Under the pieces are notes generated by a model. It had not been told where the DNA came from and ran no database searches. It worked only from the letters and a program-made list of their open reading frames with translations. This document shows, piece by piece, positions 48,120-57,999 of a stretch of DNA of 64,000 nt (the stretch's first letter is position 1; each line of letters begins with the position of its first letter). A program made the position numbers and the translations under genes. Origin of the DNA: Coriaria nepalensis (lineage: Eukaryota > Streptophyta > Magnoliopsida > Cucurbitales > Coriariaceae); NCBI GenBank assembly GCA_027186245.1, contig CP114496.1, positions 1,805,501-1,869,500 of the forward strand, read 5' to 3'.

Positions 48120-49080
48120 ATTTCATCTAGGAGCAAATTGCCAAATTCCTGAAACTGCCCATTTGTTAATCTCCTCATTTTCATTTCAAGTTTTCGTAAG
48201 CAACAATGAGGCTTCGAAGTGTGAAGGGTATTATCCCAAGGCTTCCATGTAGTTTGATGGACGATTACTTCAAATTGATTTTGACATTCTACAACTAAGA
48301 GGGGCGAATGTAGTTTTGGGTGTTCAATGGCTATAGCTTTTAGGTCGGATCACTATGGATTACAAGGAATTCTACAAAAAAATTCAGGTTGAAGGATAAA
48401 AAAAATACGGTTGCTAGGGAAGCCGTTATTCCACGTAGATCAAGTGCAAATGAGTCAACCTCGGAGACTGTCAAAAAGCGATGGCATCACTCACTGTTTT
48501 CAACTTTTTTCTATGCAAGGATCTTCTACGGCTCCATCTCAGGTACAGAACCTTCCAACATCTATATTCCATCCAGATAGAGCCATTGACCACAAAAATC
48601 AGCGTCTTTCCCAACACTAAACCCCTAAACGTCAAACCATATCGATATCTTCATTTCAAGAAAATTAAAATGAAAAGCCTTGTTGCCGAAATGCTAGACT
48701 CGGGTATTATAAGACCTAGTCAAACCCTCTCTCATCCTCAATTCTACTTGTAAAAAAAAGGATAGTACTTCACGATTTTGTGTGGACTACTATCACTATT
48801 AAGGACAAATTCTCAATCTCCACGGTAGATGAACTCCTAGATGAACTACACGGTGCCTCCATATTTTTAAAGATAGATTTACACTCGAGTTATCATTAAA
48901 TTACAATCAATTCCCATAATATTCCGGAAATCATATTTAGGACTCGTGAAGGGCACTATAAATTTCTTGTCATGTCATTTAGACTCACAAATGCTCCATC
49001 TACTTTTCAAGCATCCATGAATCTTGCATTTAAGCTTTATCTCCGAAAATTTGTAATTATGTTTTTTGATGACATTTGAA
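48120..49080 (+). pseudogene. Ty3-gypsy protease-reverse transcriptase fragment
   Basis: Plus-strand reading across frameshifts: IDFDILQLRGANVVLGVQWL (protease C-terminal block, about 48,275-48,340); PYRYLHFKKIKMKSLVAEML and [17 protein letters not shown] (RT entry, about 48,635-48,753); [20 protein letters not shown] (48,799-48,858); a KIDLHSSYH block; [20 protein letters not shown]; and [11 protein letters not shown]. It ends at VIMFFDDI (about 49,050-49,073), the RT catalytic strand with both Asp kept. The rest of pol is missing. Confidence 0.85.
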
Positions 49081-49164
49081 AAAGATTATAAATAATCTCA
49101 CCCATTTACGAAGTATCTAGATTAAAAATCAACATTAATATATTTCGAGGATAAAAGTTTTATT

Positions 49165-49176
49165 AGGAGGGGAGAA
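49165..49176 (+). other. polypurine tract of the gypsy element
   Basis: AGGAGGGGAGAA directly before the TGTAG start of the LTR. The preceding TTTCGAGGATAAAAG (49,142) is the usual last-codon region of this type of gypsy element. Confidence 0.7.
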
Positions 49177-49744
49177 TGTAGACTTCCTGAATTTCTAACA
49201 ATAAGTAGTTGGTAGGCAAATAAGTTCTAGATAAGTAATTATGAAGTTTTATAGTGTCATTAAATAATTAAACTGCAATATGAAAGCAAACATGTATTTA
49301 TATATAATGAAACTAATTATCATGTAAGTAAGGAACTAAAGAAAACTAATAATTAAATTGTTAAAAATTTAGGTCAACGTATAAAATCAAGAAGCCAGTT
49401 GTCATTCATTTTAATAAGAATCACATGTTGTTCTTCACCGGCAGCTCCTTCTTTGGTTAAATACACGAGCAAGATAAGAATGCCATGTTTCTAAGCTAAA
49501 CACATCATGGTTAACACCCATTTTGAATTCAGTCATGTGAAAATCCTTCATTGTAGAAACCCATCTCTTCCAACAAAAATATGCTTCCTCTCCTCTGGTT
49601 CCCTACTCTCATTCAGAAAGAAGTTGATTGATTAAGTGAGATTATAATCAAAAGACAAGTGTGATAAGTCAGTTAAGGAGTAAGTAAACATCTAACTTCT
49701 ACCTTCTTAAGTTATGGATATAATTTAATTATATCCTGTATTTA

Positions 49745-49790
49745 ACAGGTCGATGGCTCGACGAGTCGACATACTCGATGCCTCAACATT
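49745..49790. repeat. TCGA cluster in gypsy LTR
   Basis: GGTCGATGGCTCGACGAG then TCGACATACTCGATG at 49,748-49,781: five TCGA in 34 bases. Same word family as the 34-bp satellite. Confidence 0.6.
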
Positions 49791-50705
49791 TGCTATATCA
49801 GATAGTCTTAAGACGAATGGATTTTGAAGGGGCAAATATACGAATCTTGAGCTGAAATTTTTACATTATCTTAATAAGATGTTCGTAGAGAATATCTTCA
49901 AAATTTTAAAATATACTAGGACACCAAGTTCTAGAAATAGAGCTTAAATCTACACAATTGAAAACAAAAAATCAAAAAAGAGGAACCTAAAATTGAAACT
50001 GAAACTGAAACATTCAAAGTTTCAGAATGTTTAAGGATGTGACGAATGATTGAATTATGAGCTAAAAATATTATAGACCTCACATAAGAGGCATAAATAA
50101 GTGGGAACAAAGATTTTAATCAAGTAAGTTATAATAAGAAAAGAGTTGGAATTAGATTCCTAAAAATAAATAAGAGTTGCATAGTGAGATAAGTTAACTA
50201 AATAAAAAACCTTATGGAAAGTTAAGCTTTTATTAAGCTAAGTTAAATTCTTAATTGTATAGGCAAACAACGTATACAGTGTTCTTGAAGTACACAATCC
50301 TTCTGGCAAAGCACAAAATCCTTGATGAGTTGTTTCTAATGATTGCATGGTTGCTTGCGTTATTAACTGATTTGTAGTTATAAAATGATTGACTATTTTA
50401 TGTGCTATAATTGTTATAGTTGTTGTTACATAAAACTCTTGCACAACATATGTACTCATGAGCATCAAGCAAAGTTCGTCTCTTATTTCATGTTAAGAAA
50501 TTTAGAGGTATATGAAGATGGAAAGAAGTGAGATAGAATAGCAATGTGTCATACCGACTGTTGAAAGAAGGGCCAATGCCCAATGAAGATGGGATTATGA
50601 TAAGTTATGTTACATGTCGAGACATGCAAGGACCATGGGTAAGTTCGGATTGGGTTGCTCCCCCATCTTTCCATTGGTCGAATGCTTAACTCGTACGTAC
50701 ATGGG

Positions 50706-50790
50706 ACCCAATATAAGAAAAAGTAAGAAAAAATAAGAAAAAAATAAGAAAAAGTAAGAAAGTGTAAGAAAAGATAAGATAGAAGCATGT
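50706..50790. repeat. AAGAAAAAGT-type short tandem repeat
   Basis: ATAAGAAAAAGTAAGAAAAA and near copies with a 10-12-base period, AG-rich throughout. Probably part of the LTR. Confidence 0.7.
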
Positions 50791-51330
50791 AATAACTCTT
50801 ACGAAGAATATAGGTTTTAAGATCATTACATATTACATGTTTCATACAACATATGCATTTATAACTGTTTTGTGAAATATGTTTGTACTTGCTGAGCGAA
50901 ACCTTACGTCTTACGTTCCATATTATAGGTACTAAGAGTAATCAACTGATCAAGTTATCATGATAAACTTGTTGAGAGAGTGCAATGATTGCGGATGGTG
51001 GTAGTGGTACTAGGACTATAGCTATGCTATAAACTTCCGCTTTAATATTATAAATAGTAATAGTTATATTTTGGTGCATCGTGAACACTTGAGCAATATT
51101 TTGTAAAACTTTTTATAATTATTTTGAGATCTCATAGTTGACATGTGCATGTTTAATAATAACAATATAACATATTTTTTATATGATAAATGTTGCTACT
51201 AATCCAGGAAACCATTTTTATGAAGAAAGTTTCTAAAGTATTCTTTGAAACTAAGTACTTAGTGGGAAAAACAATATTTTACGAGAAAAAGCATAGGAAT
51301 GTAACGGTCTAAATAGTGCAGGTCGATACA

Positions 51331-52915
51331 TAAAAATACTTATCTCGCTCCTATCCTACGTCTTACTATCTCTACACAATTAATTTTTCAAGCGAAGGTT
51401 GGAAATGTGTTAGTCTGAATCGCCCTATATTCCACACAATTATTATACCCATAATGTAGTTTTTGAGAAATTATTAGAAAAGGAATGTCACTTGGATTGT
51501 TAAGTGACATAAGATCGGCTTCGGTGAAAATTGACTGTTATGCATGATTTCTTGTAACAGACCCTTTCTTTTCTCAGTTGTTATTGTTGGTCGTTCACAT
51601 GTTGGCCAGATCTATCTTGTCACGTTCATAATCTTCTTTGTAACTCTTGATATATGCATACTAGAAGGTGCCATAAGGTATCAAAATCGTAGGGGTAAAA
51701 GTATTAGGGATATTAGGTGTCTCAAAAGCTAGGACTCTCATTGTCTATTCTAAAAACCTCATTTTTGTAGTGTGTATTGAGAAAGATCTTTGTCAAGGAA
51801 CTTTGTTACGACGAAAAAATTGATGTAAACGTTAATGCAACATGGAAAACCTTGTATGTCATCATCTAATATAGATAGTAGTGTCTACAAAAATATTTTA
51901 TTCCTTAACAAAAAATTTGGTATTCACGACATGTTATTTCAAGCAATGTCAGTGCTGAATAAACATCACCAAATAACGAATCATGAATAAAAAAATGAAT
52001 GGCTGATCAAGGGTGGGATGTTGGAAGTTGTTTAGTGTTCGAAATTTGATCAACATGTGGGGTGCTTTTCCGACATAGACGTTACTAGGGTCGAGCAATG
52101 ACAAACTTTCGAGGAATGATGGAAAAGCAAGTATTGTGATATTATTATACATTTAATTAGATGGTCATAACATACAGATATGATTACTTGTGATAAATTC
52201 AAATAAGATGGCTGTAATATGTTACGCCTCGCTGATAACCATGAAAGACTAAATAAATAAAATAAAATGAAGACACATGATAACAACCATAGGTAATGAA
52301 TAAAGACGGAATTTCGTCAACCTGACTACCATAACCTTTCTAGAGGAATCAGAGAATGAATTCCTCTACGAGATTCCAAATTGCACACCCTGAGATGCGT
52401 TATAAGCATTATTTTGTTTTTCATGAGGTACCATTATGATAGTGTTTCGACACTCAAAAACATTATTTTTGTTCACAATAGTTACCATCAAAAGTCTATC
52501 GCTCTACACTTTAGAGTTTTTATTTGAAGTGTAGAGAAGAAGAACTGCAGTTTTTTATTTCCCCAACTCTGACACTTCATTTTCCCATATTAGTGGGAAT
52601 CTCACCCATTTTTTCATCCTTGGATTTTCCACCGCGTTCTTCATTCTTACCATTTCTCGTTAGTGGGTATCATTCTAAAAAAACTTGAAAAAGACGGTAC
52701 CTTGAGAATAGCATAATAAAACTTTGACATTTCTAAAGATCACTTATAATCATAAACTACAACAATTTCATCATATCGAAATATGTAATTTGGCATCCAA
52801 ATATGGACAAACCTTCTCACTTCATGGAACCATTTGCAAATATCACATAATCTTTCTCATCATCACATATTCTTTATCATAACAATATCACATCCATTGT
52901 GATTGGAAGGCGACT
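51331..52915. other. stretch without recognisable gene
   Basis: Mixed AT-rich sequence between the gypsy LTR and the F-box pseudogene. Short open frames here show no family motif. Confidence 0.35.
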
Positions 52916-52919
52916 TTAT

Positions 52920-53637
52920 GATATCATCTATTATGTTTCCATAGCCAATACGTATCTTTATGATATCCTTTAAGATATCATCATTTGTATATGTCGGCTC
53001 CTACGGTAGAAGAAAAAAAAGTTCCTTAGGCCGAAATGGTCTCTTACCCTAATTTGACACTCGACCTACTTTAATTCTCTAAATCTAGAATGCATGATGG
53101 ATAACACATAATCGATAACCTCCTAATCATTTTCACAAAACGATCTATTCCCATACACATGACAAGCACCAATGTGACCCTTATTAGCCATGTCTTAGAA
53201 ATAGGGCCATCCGGTCTCCACTCACCTACAAAAAAATTTCTCCCACATTCCTTTCAAATATATTACGATGAAACTACTATAGTTCTCATAGCAAGTATCC
53301 AAAAATAACGAGACAAGAAGTCATGAGACTTTATCTCTTTGAAGTTCTAGAATGTCTGCCAACGACACGTGTAAAGTCGTTAACTCAGGAATTACATTAA
53401 GCCAGCATTAATTAAATCAGTCTATGATGATGATGCAACCCTAACAGTAATGTCTAATAGTAAATTTCGAGGAAGGGACATAATGGGTATAGAGTCATTA
53501 ACTCCAGAAATGTGCTTTCCTTTGCATTGTTTCTTCATCTTTCTCGCATCTAGGTTACTCGTTAGAATATAGAGAGAAGTTTCTGTGAAAGTATTTTGGT
53601 ATAGTAGACGTGAAATAACAAAAAAAATTAAGAGCAT
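52920..53637 (-). pseudogene. F-box protein pseudogene (At2g35280-like)
   Basis: Minus-strand frame opens MLLIFFVISRLL and reaches the F-box start SLPRNLLLDITVRVASSS (53,422-53,490). Beyond a stop come pieces in other frames: FLDTCYENYS, a LKGMWEKFF segment, and ANKGHIGACHVYGN followed by EVIDYVLSIMHSRFREL (about 53,090-53,190). These match the Sel1-like downstream part of the small plant F-box family typified by At2g35280. Frames are broken by at least two stops and indels. It is probably dead. Confidence 0.65.
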
Positions 53638-55654
53638 TAGCTACAATATATTTTAAAACAATGATAGTCGATTTTACTATTGATTATCATCAGTCATTGA
53701 ATGGTCCAAATTGCTCGAAGCACATTAAATGCATGACAAAAAGGTGTTTGGCATGTGTCACATTGGTTCATTATCTCTACTTTTTTGATTCATAGTTAGT
53801 GTATCCTTGTGGAAACCCCAATGACAGGTCAATAGAGCACATTCGATATGTGTCAATCGGTCATTAATCAAGCATATGTCTGTCTTAACCATCTTTTTGA
53901 ATTCCCGTGCAACCTTTTTTTCTGTCAGAATTCGTGATTGGTTTGCTTCTTATTGTTGGTCAGTCGATTTGGTCAAGTCCATGATTTGGTCGAGTTGAGA
54001 GCACTAAAATTATGCTCGGTTGTTTTTATGATTGATCAATAATTCTAGTCGTTTGGATCAATATGGTCAGCTAAAAGAGCAAAGTTATCTTTTCCTTTAA
54101 CTTCCTTTCACGGTAATCCCTGCCACTGGACAAGATTTTTTCATACACTCTATCACTTCTAGCTTTTATTAGCATACTTTTTATTTAATTAAACTGTTTT
54201 CATATTCCTTTTTTCATGATCACTGATTAATACATTTTCTTGTATTTAAATTATTCTAAAGGTCCTACTGGTAGTAATAGATAGTAATTACAAGAAAATA
54301 CTAAAGTTTTCTTTGTCTATTGTTTATATCGACCCTCTGGACATCTCTCGACTTAAAATTTCTAACACATCTAGCCATTTTGTTGATATTTTTAAAGGAC
54401 ACTTTTCCCCCCCTAACTTAGTATACATGCTTTCAACCGATTCGTTTGAAATACCAAACATTTACTTTTATGCTCTCAACGGTTTTTCCTCATTCCTTCT
54501 TCCAATTCATTCACTATAGACTCACGCATTCATTGTGTTGATTGACATGGAGAGGAGAGTTAGAGTTTCTTAGAGAAGGAACTGATACTGCAAGAATTAT
54601 TGACCAGGCGGTGATTCTTGGCTTCAAGCCACCCACTGGTTACAATTCGAGACATCCTCCGAGCTTATAGACAAAGTTGAGATACCTGCTAAAAGCCTCG
54701 TCGAAAAATTGAATACAACCCATAGGGGAGGTGGAGTTAGGGAGTGTGAGGCTAGAGCCACAAACTACTCTAGCGCTACAAACACTTAGAGTGTGGGACC
54801 ACATTGATATATGGCTAAAACAAGAATGGTACGAGGGATGGATACTTATGATAATCAATTATTGAAACAGGACACATAAATATGGCATATATATAAAATC
54901 TGCATATTCTACGCTCTATGGTGTCGCTTGGCTAATCGTCTCTCCTTAATTTATTCGACAAGCCTTTCAAGTTTGGTTATGCGAGCTTTAAGTTCTCACT
55001 CAGGTACCTCGAATTTAGATATGTGTCCACACGCATCCACTACGCCGTTCAACTCCACCACCCTAGTTTCAGTTGTTGTCTCATCCATACTGATTCGTTT
55101 GTCTTTCTTCGAATAAAGAATTATTAATTTTATGGAAATCTGATTCACGATTAGCATTCGCTTCTGAGCACATCATATTATCTCATCGTGGTACTTGTTT
55201 TGATAAATATTTTGTAATCTTCACTTTTCCCCCTAAAGCCTATCATCCCTACGAGTATTATCCTACTTTAAAGGTGAGTAGTATAAGGGAGGCAAAGTGA
55301 TTTGAATGCACATTTGGTATAGTGAATACCTTAGGATGGGAGTTCAAATGATCAAGAGTTTTCCCAAAAGAAAAAAAAATAATAATATATATATATATAT
55401 ATATATATAGAAAGGAAGGTTTAAAGGCAGAAGGGCACATCAAGTCGAGTATATATCCCAACAAGAAGAATGTATGATGTAAGGACTATTCAATTAGTTA
55501 GTCCAGAGGCCCAATAAAGTGGACTAACTGTAGACAATCGAAAGAAGTCCTTGAACTTAAAGAAATTCGTTTCTATGATTATGATCATTTTTTTAATTGA
55601 AAATTGCATTCATTAAGATAAGGTAAATAACGTTCGGAATAATCAAATCAAATT
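53638..55654. other. stretch without recognisable gene
   Basis: No coding family is recognised. It contains a (TA)n tract at 55,384-55,409 and ends at the target site of the copia insertion. Confidence 0.35.
55384..55409. repeat. (TA)n microsatellite
   Basis: About 26 bases of alternating TA following an AATAATAAT stretch. Confidence 0.9.
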
Positions 55655-55659
55655 GTTGG
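55655..55659. other. target-site duplication, left copy
   Basis: GTTGG directly before the 5' LTR; the same five bases follow the 3' LTR at 60,763-60,767. Five bases is the usual copia target duplication. Confidence 0.9.
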
Positions 55660-55788
55660 TGTTAGATTATATATGTAGTGTGTCCCACATTGGTTATATA
55701 TATATGTGATATGTATTGTTAGCCTATATATATATGCATTCTCTGTATATCATAGGTGTGATTCAAATACAATATTATATTCTCAACA
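55660..55788 (+). repeat. 5' LTR (129 bp) of near-intact copia element
   Basis: It runs TGTTAGATTAT to TATTCTCAACA. It contains CCTATATATATATG as a likely TATA box. Five differences separate it from the 3' LTR, about 4%. Confidence 0.95.
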
Positions 55789-55800
55789 TGGTATCAGAGC
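55789..55800 (+). other. primer-binding site
   Basis: TGGTATCAGAGC directly after the LTR, the usual plant copia PBS complementary to initiator-Met tRNA. Confidence 0.95.
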
Positions 55801-56511
55801 ATAGGTTCTGAATCACCTCAAAAAAAAAAAAAAAAAAAAATTCCGCATCTTATTTTCTTTTTTGGCGCCGTTAGTGTTCTCCGGCGATTATCTTGCTCTG
55901 TCTTTTGCGGTTCTCTTTCTTCTGCTCATAGTTTTCAGCGGTTCCATATACCGCTAGAAACCTCGGAAGACGACCGTTCCAGAGCCGCCGCACACAGCCT
56001 CATAGGGGTTCCCACGCTCCCTCACGCGCCGCTCAAATTCCCGGCCGTCTCGCCACTGCCGCCTCGCCGTCAGCCGCCACAGTAGTCCGTTCACGTCCGT
56101 TCGAGCACCATTTGGTAGATCAAGCTCCGCCGATTCCAGAACAGGAGCCAGTTCCTCCGATCTCATCCGCACGCTCTCCCACGCGCCCAAGAAAGCTCTG
56201 CGCGTCAGCCTCACGCGCCAAGCCGCCGCCAGCTCTCCGCGCGTGCTCTACACGCGCCAGACCTCCGAGGCGACGTTATCAGTGCCACGTCAGCCCTAGA
56301 CACGTCAGCCCTAGACACGTCATCAGTGCCACGTCAGCCCTCGCGCACGTCAGCGTGCAACGTCATCATTGACTTGACCTAGTCACAGCGTTGACTGTTG
56401 ACTTTGACACCGTTGACCGTTGACTTTGACATCGTTGACCAGGTGCTTTCTTGTCTATTTTTTCGTCCCGATTCTATATTTGTGGTCTGTTTTTGTATTT
56501 GAGTACTTTAT
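55801..56511 (+). promoter_or_regulatory. copia leader with clustered ACGTCA and TTGAC motifs
   Basis: This 711-base leader is much richer in GC than its surroundings. It has six ACGTCA words at 56,287, 56,302, 56,317, 56,331, 56,347 and 56,360 (13-16 bases apart). Nine TTGAC words follow between 56,369 and 56,439, several as GTTGACC or GTTGACTTTGAC. TGACG is the as-1/TGA-factor core and TTGAC(C/T) is the WRKY-binding W-box core. Open frames in the leader, on both strands, look incidental. Confidence 0.65.
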
Positions 56512-57999
56512 ATGGCACAAAACGAGATTCTTCATCATGTTCATACTGTATTGGATGGCACAAACTATATGGTGTGGTCCCAATCTATGCGAAGCTTTCT
56601 CAAAGGCCGTAAGCTTTGGCTTTATGTGACTGGAGAGGTAAAAAGGCCAGTTATAGGAGCTTCTGAAACCGATGAGGCTTTCACCACTCGTCTTATTGAT
56701 TGGGATAGCAAACATCATCAAATTCTTACATGGTTCCGTAACACTACTATCCCATCTATTTCTGCGCTCTTTGGTAGCTTTGATGAAGCAAATGGTGCTT
56801 GGGATATGCTTGCCTCTCGGTATTCTTCTGTGGATGGTGCTCACGAGTATCAACTTCTGTTTGAGCTTTTTCATCTGAGGCAAGAACCTGGTCAGAGTAT
56901 AAATGATTTTCTTGCTCGCATGCAATTCTTGTGGAATCAGATTGATGTTTCTGATCCTATTTGGAAGGATCCTACTGATGCTGAGATGTATACTACACGT
57001 AGAGATCAACATCGCCTTCACCAATTTTTGATGGCCTTGCGTGATGATTTTGAGCCTGTCCGTGTGCAACTTTTACATCGTTCTCCTCTTCCTAATTTGG
57101 ACACTGCCATCTTTGAACTTGTCCGTGCCGAGACTAGATCACAGACTATGCGCTCTCAGTCGAGTCATACAGTGTTGGCTGCACCACCCTCGAGTTCTTC
57201 GTCATTCCAGCGAGAGCATTATGACAGGTCAGATACTCCTCGACTCCCTCCTAAGTCTCGTGATAACAATTACTGTCGTTATTGTCGACGTCGAGGGCAC
57301 ACTATTGACAAGTGTTGGTGTAAGGGAAGACCTAATGCACCAACAGTAGCTGTTACTCATACTGAGCGTAGTTTATCTCCAGCTGCATCATTTCCAGCTA
57401 CTCCCTCTTCAATTGCTGCTTCTGGCCAGGCATCAGGATCCAGTGTCACTTTATCTGCAGCTGACTTCGAGGCAATAGTCAATCAGGTTGTCCTATCCCG
57501 TTCTGGTAATGCATCTTCTTCTGTCCTCTCAGTCTTGCCAGGTACATCTTCCCCTTGGCTTTTTGACTCTGCTTGTTGCAATCACATGACACCTCACCCT
57601 ACTTCCTTGACCACATCTGCACATTCACCTCATTACTCATTGATTCGCACAGCTGATGGATCCACTATGAATGTTAAAAATATAGGCACCATCAGTACAC
57701 TTTCCCTTTCTCTTTCCGAAGTTTTTCATGTGCCTGAATTATCCTTCAATCTCCTCTCTGTTGGCCAAATGTGTGAACTTGGATATAGACTTGTTTTTGA
57801 CTTTTCTGGTGTACATGTGCAGGATCCTCGCACGAACCAGACCCTTGGGACCGGCGTAGAGTTGGGCGCATGTTCGAACTCTCATCCTTACACCTCCCCA
57901 CCACAAACATCTCTGCTGTTGCCTCATCGTCATCCTCATCTCTTGCACTTTGGCATTCGCGTCTTGGTCATGCATCTCCATCTCGAGTTCAACTTTTAG
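56512..57999 (+). CDS. copia ORF, first part: gag, zinc knuckle, protease
   Basis: 495 codons from ATG at 56,512. Residues 1-200 are the copia gag domain (LDGTNYMVWSQSMRSFLKG near the start; DFLARMQFLWNQ). A CCHC zinc knuckle CRYCRRRGHTIDKC begins at residue 255. The aspartic protease has WLFDSACCNHMT with the catalytic Asp at residue 352 (the usual DSGAS reads DSACC), then ELSFNLLSVGQM. The last 50 residues, from about 57,850, are out of frame relative to the family, which continues in the next frame. Gag packages the RNA and the protease cuts the polyprotein. Confidence 0.9.
   Translation: MAQNEILHHVHTVLDGTNYMVWSQSMRSFLKGRKLWLYVTGEVKRPVIGASETDEAFTTRLIDWDSKHHQILTWFRNTTIPSISALFGSFDEANGAWDMLASRYSSVDGAHEYQLLFELFHLRQEPGQSINDFLARMQFLWNQIDVSDPIWKDPTDAEMYTTRRDQHRLHQFLMALRDDFEPVRVQLLHRSPLPNLDTAIFELVRAETRSQTMRSQSSHTVLAAPPSSSSSFQREHYDRSDTPRLPPKSRDNNYCRYCRRRGHTIDKCWCKGRPNAPTVAVTHTERSLSPAASFPATPSSIAASGQASGSSVTLSAADFEAIVNQVVLSRSGNASSSVLSVLPGTSSPWLFDSACCNHMTPHPTSLTTSAHSPHYSLIRTADGSTMNVKNIGTISTLSLSLSEVFHVPELSFNLLSVGQMCELGYRLVFDFSGVHVQDPRTNQTLGTGVELGACSNSHPYTSPPQTSLLLPHRHPHLLHFGIRVLVMHLHLEFNF

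Larger units (their letters stand above)
49177..51330 (+). repeat. 3' LTR of the deleted Ty3-gypsy element
   Basis: It starts TGTAGACTTCC after a clear PPT. It carries a TCGA cluster at 49,750-49,785, an AAGAAAAAGTAAG tandem stretch at 50,706-50,790, and near its end a GGTACTAAG and TTGGTGCATCG stretch of the kind common at gypsy LTR 3' regions. The right end is set approximately. Confidence 0.5.

Noticed and set aside
51949..52286. Two overlapping minus-strand frames of 67 and 78 codons
   Set aside because: Hydrophobic, AT-driven composition and no family motif.
55954..56372. 86-codon frames on both strands in the copia leader
   Set aside because: They arise from the GC-rich leader; low-complexity Arg/Pro/Ala/Ser sequence and no conserved domain.
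56455..57069. 204-codon antisense frame opposite copia gag
   Set aside because: It is the shadow of the gag frame; no family motif and no promoter.
57845..57999. Programmed frameshift between copia gag and pol
   Set aside because: No slippery site or obvious pseudoknot; a one-base loss explains it. Kept as a finding to test, not as a feature.
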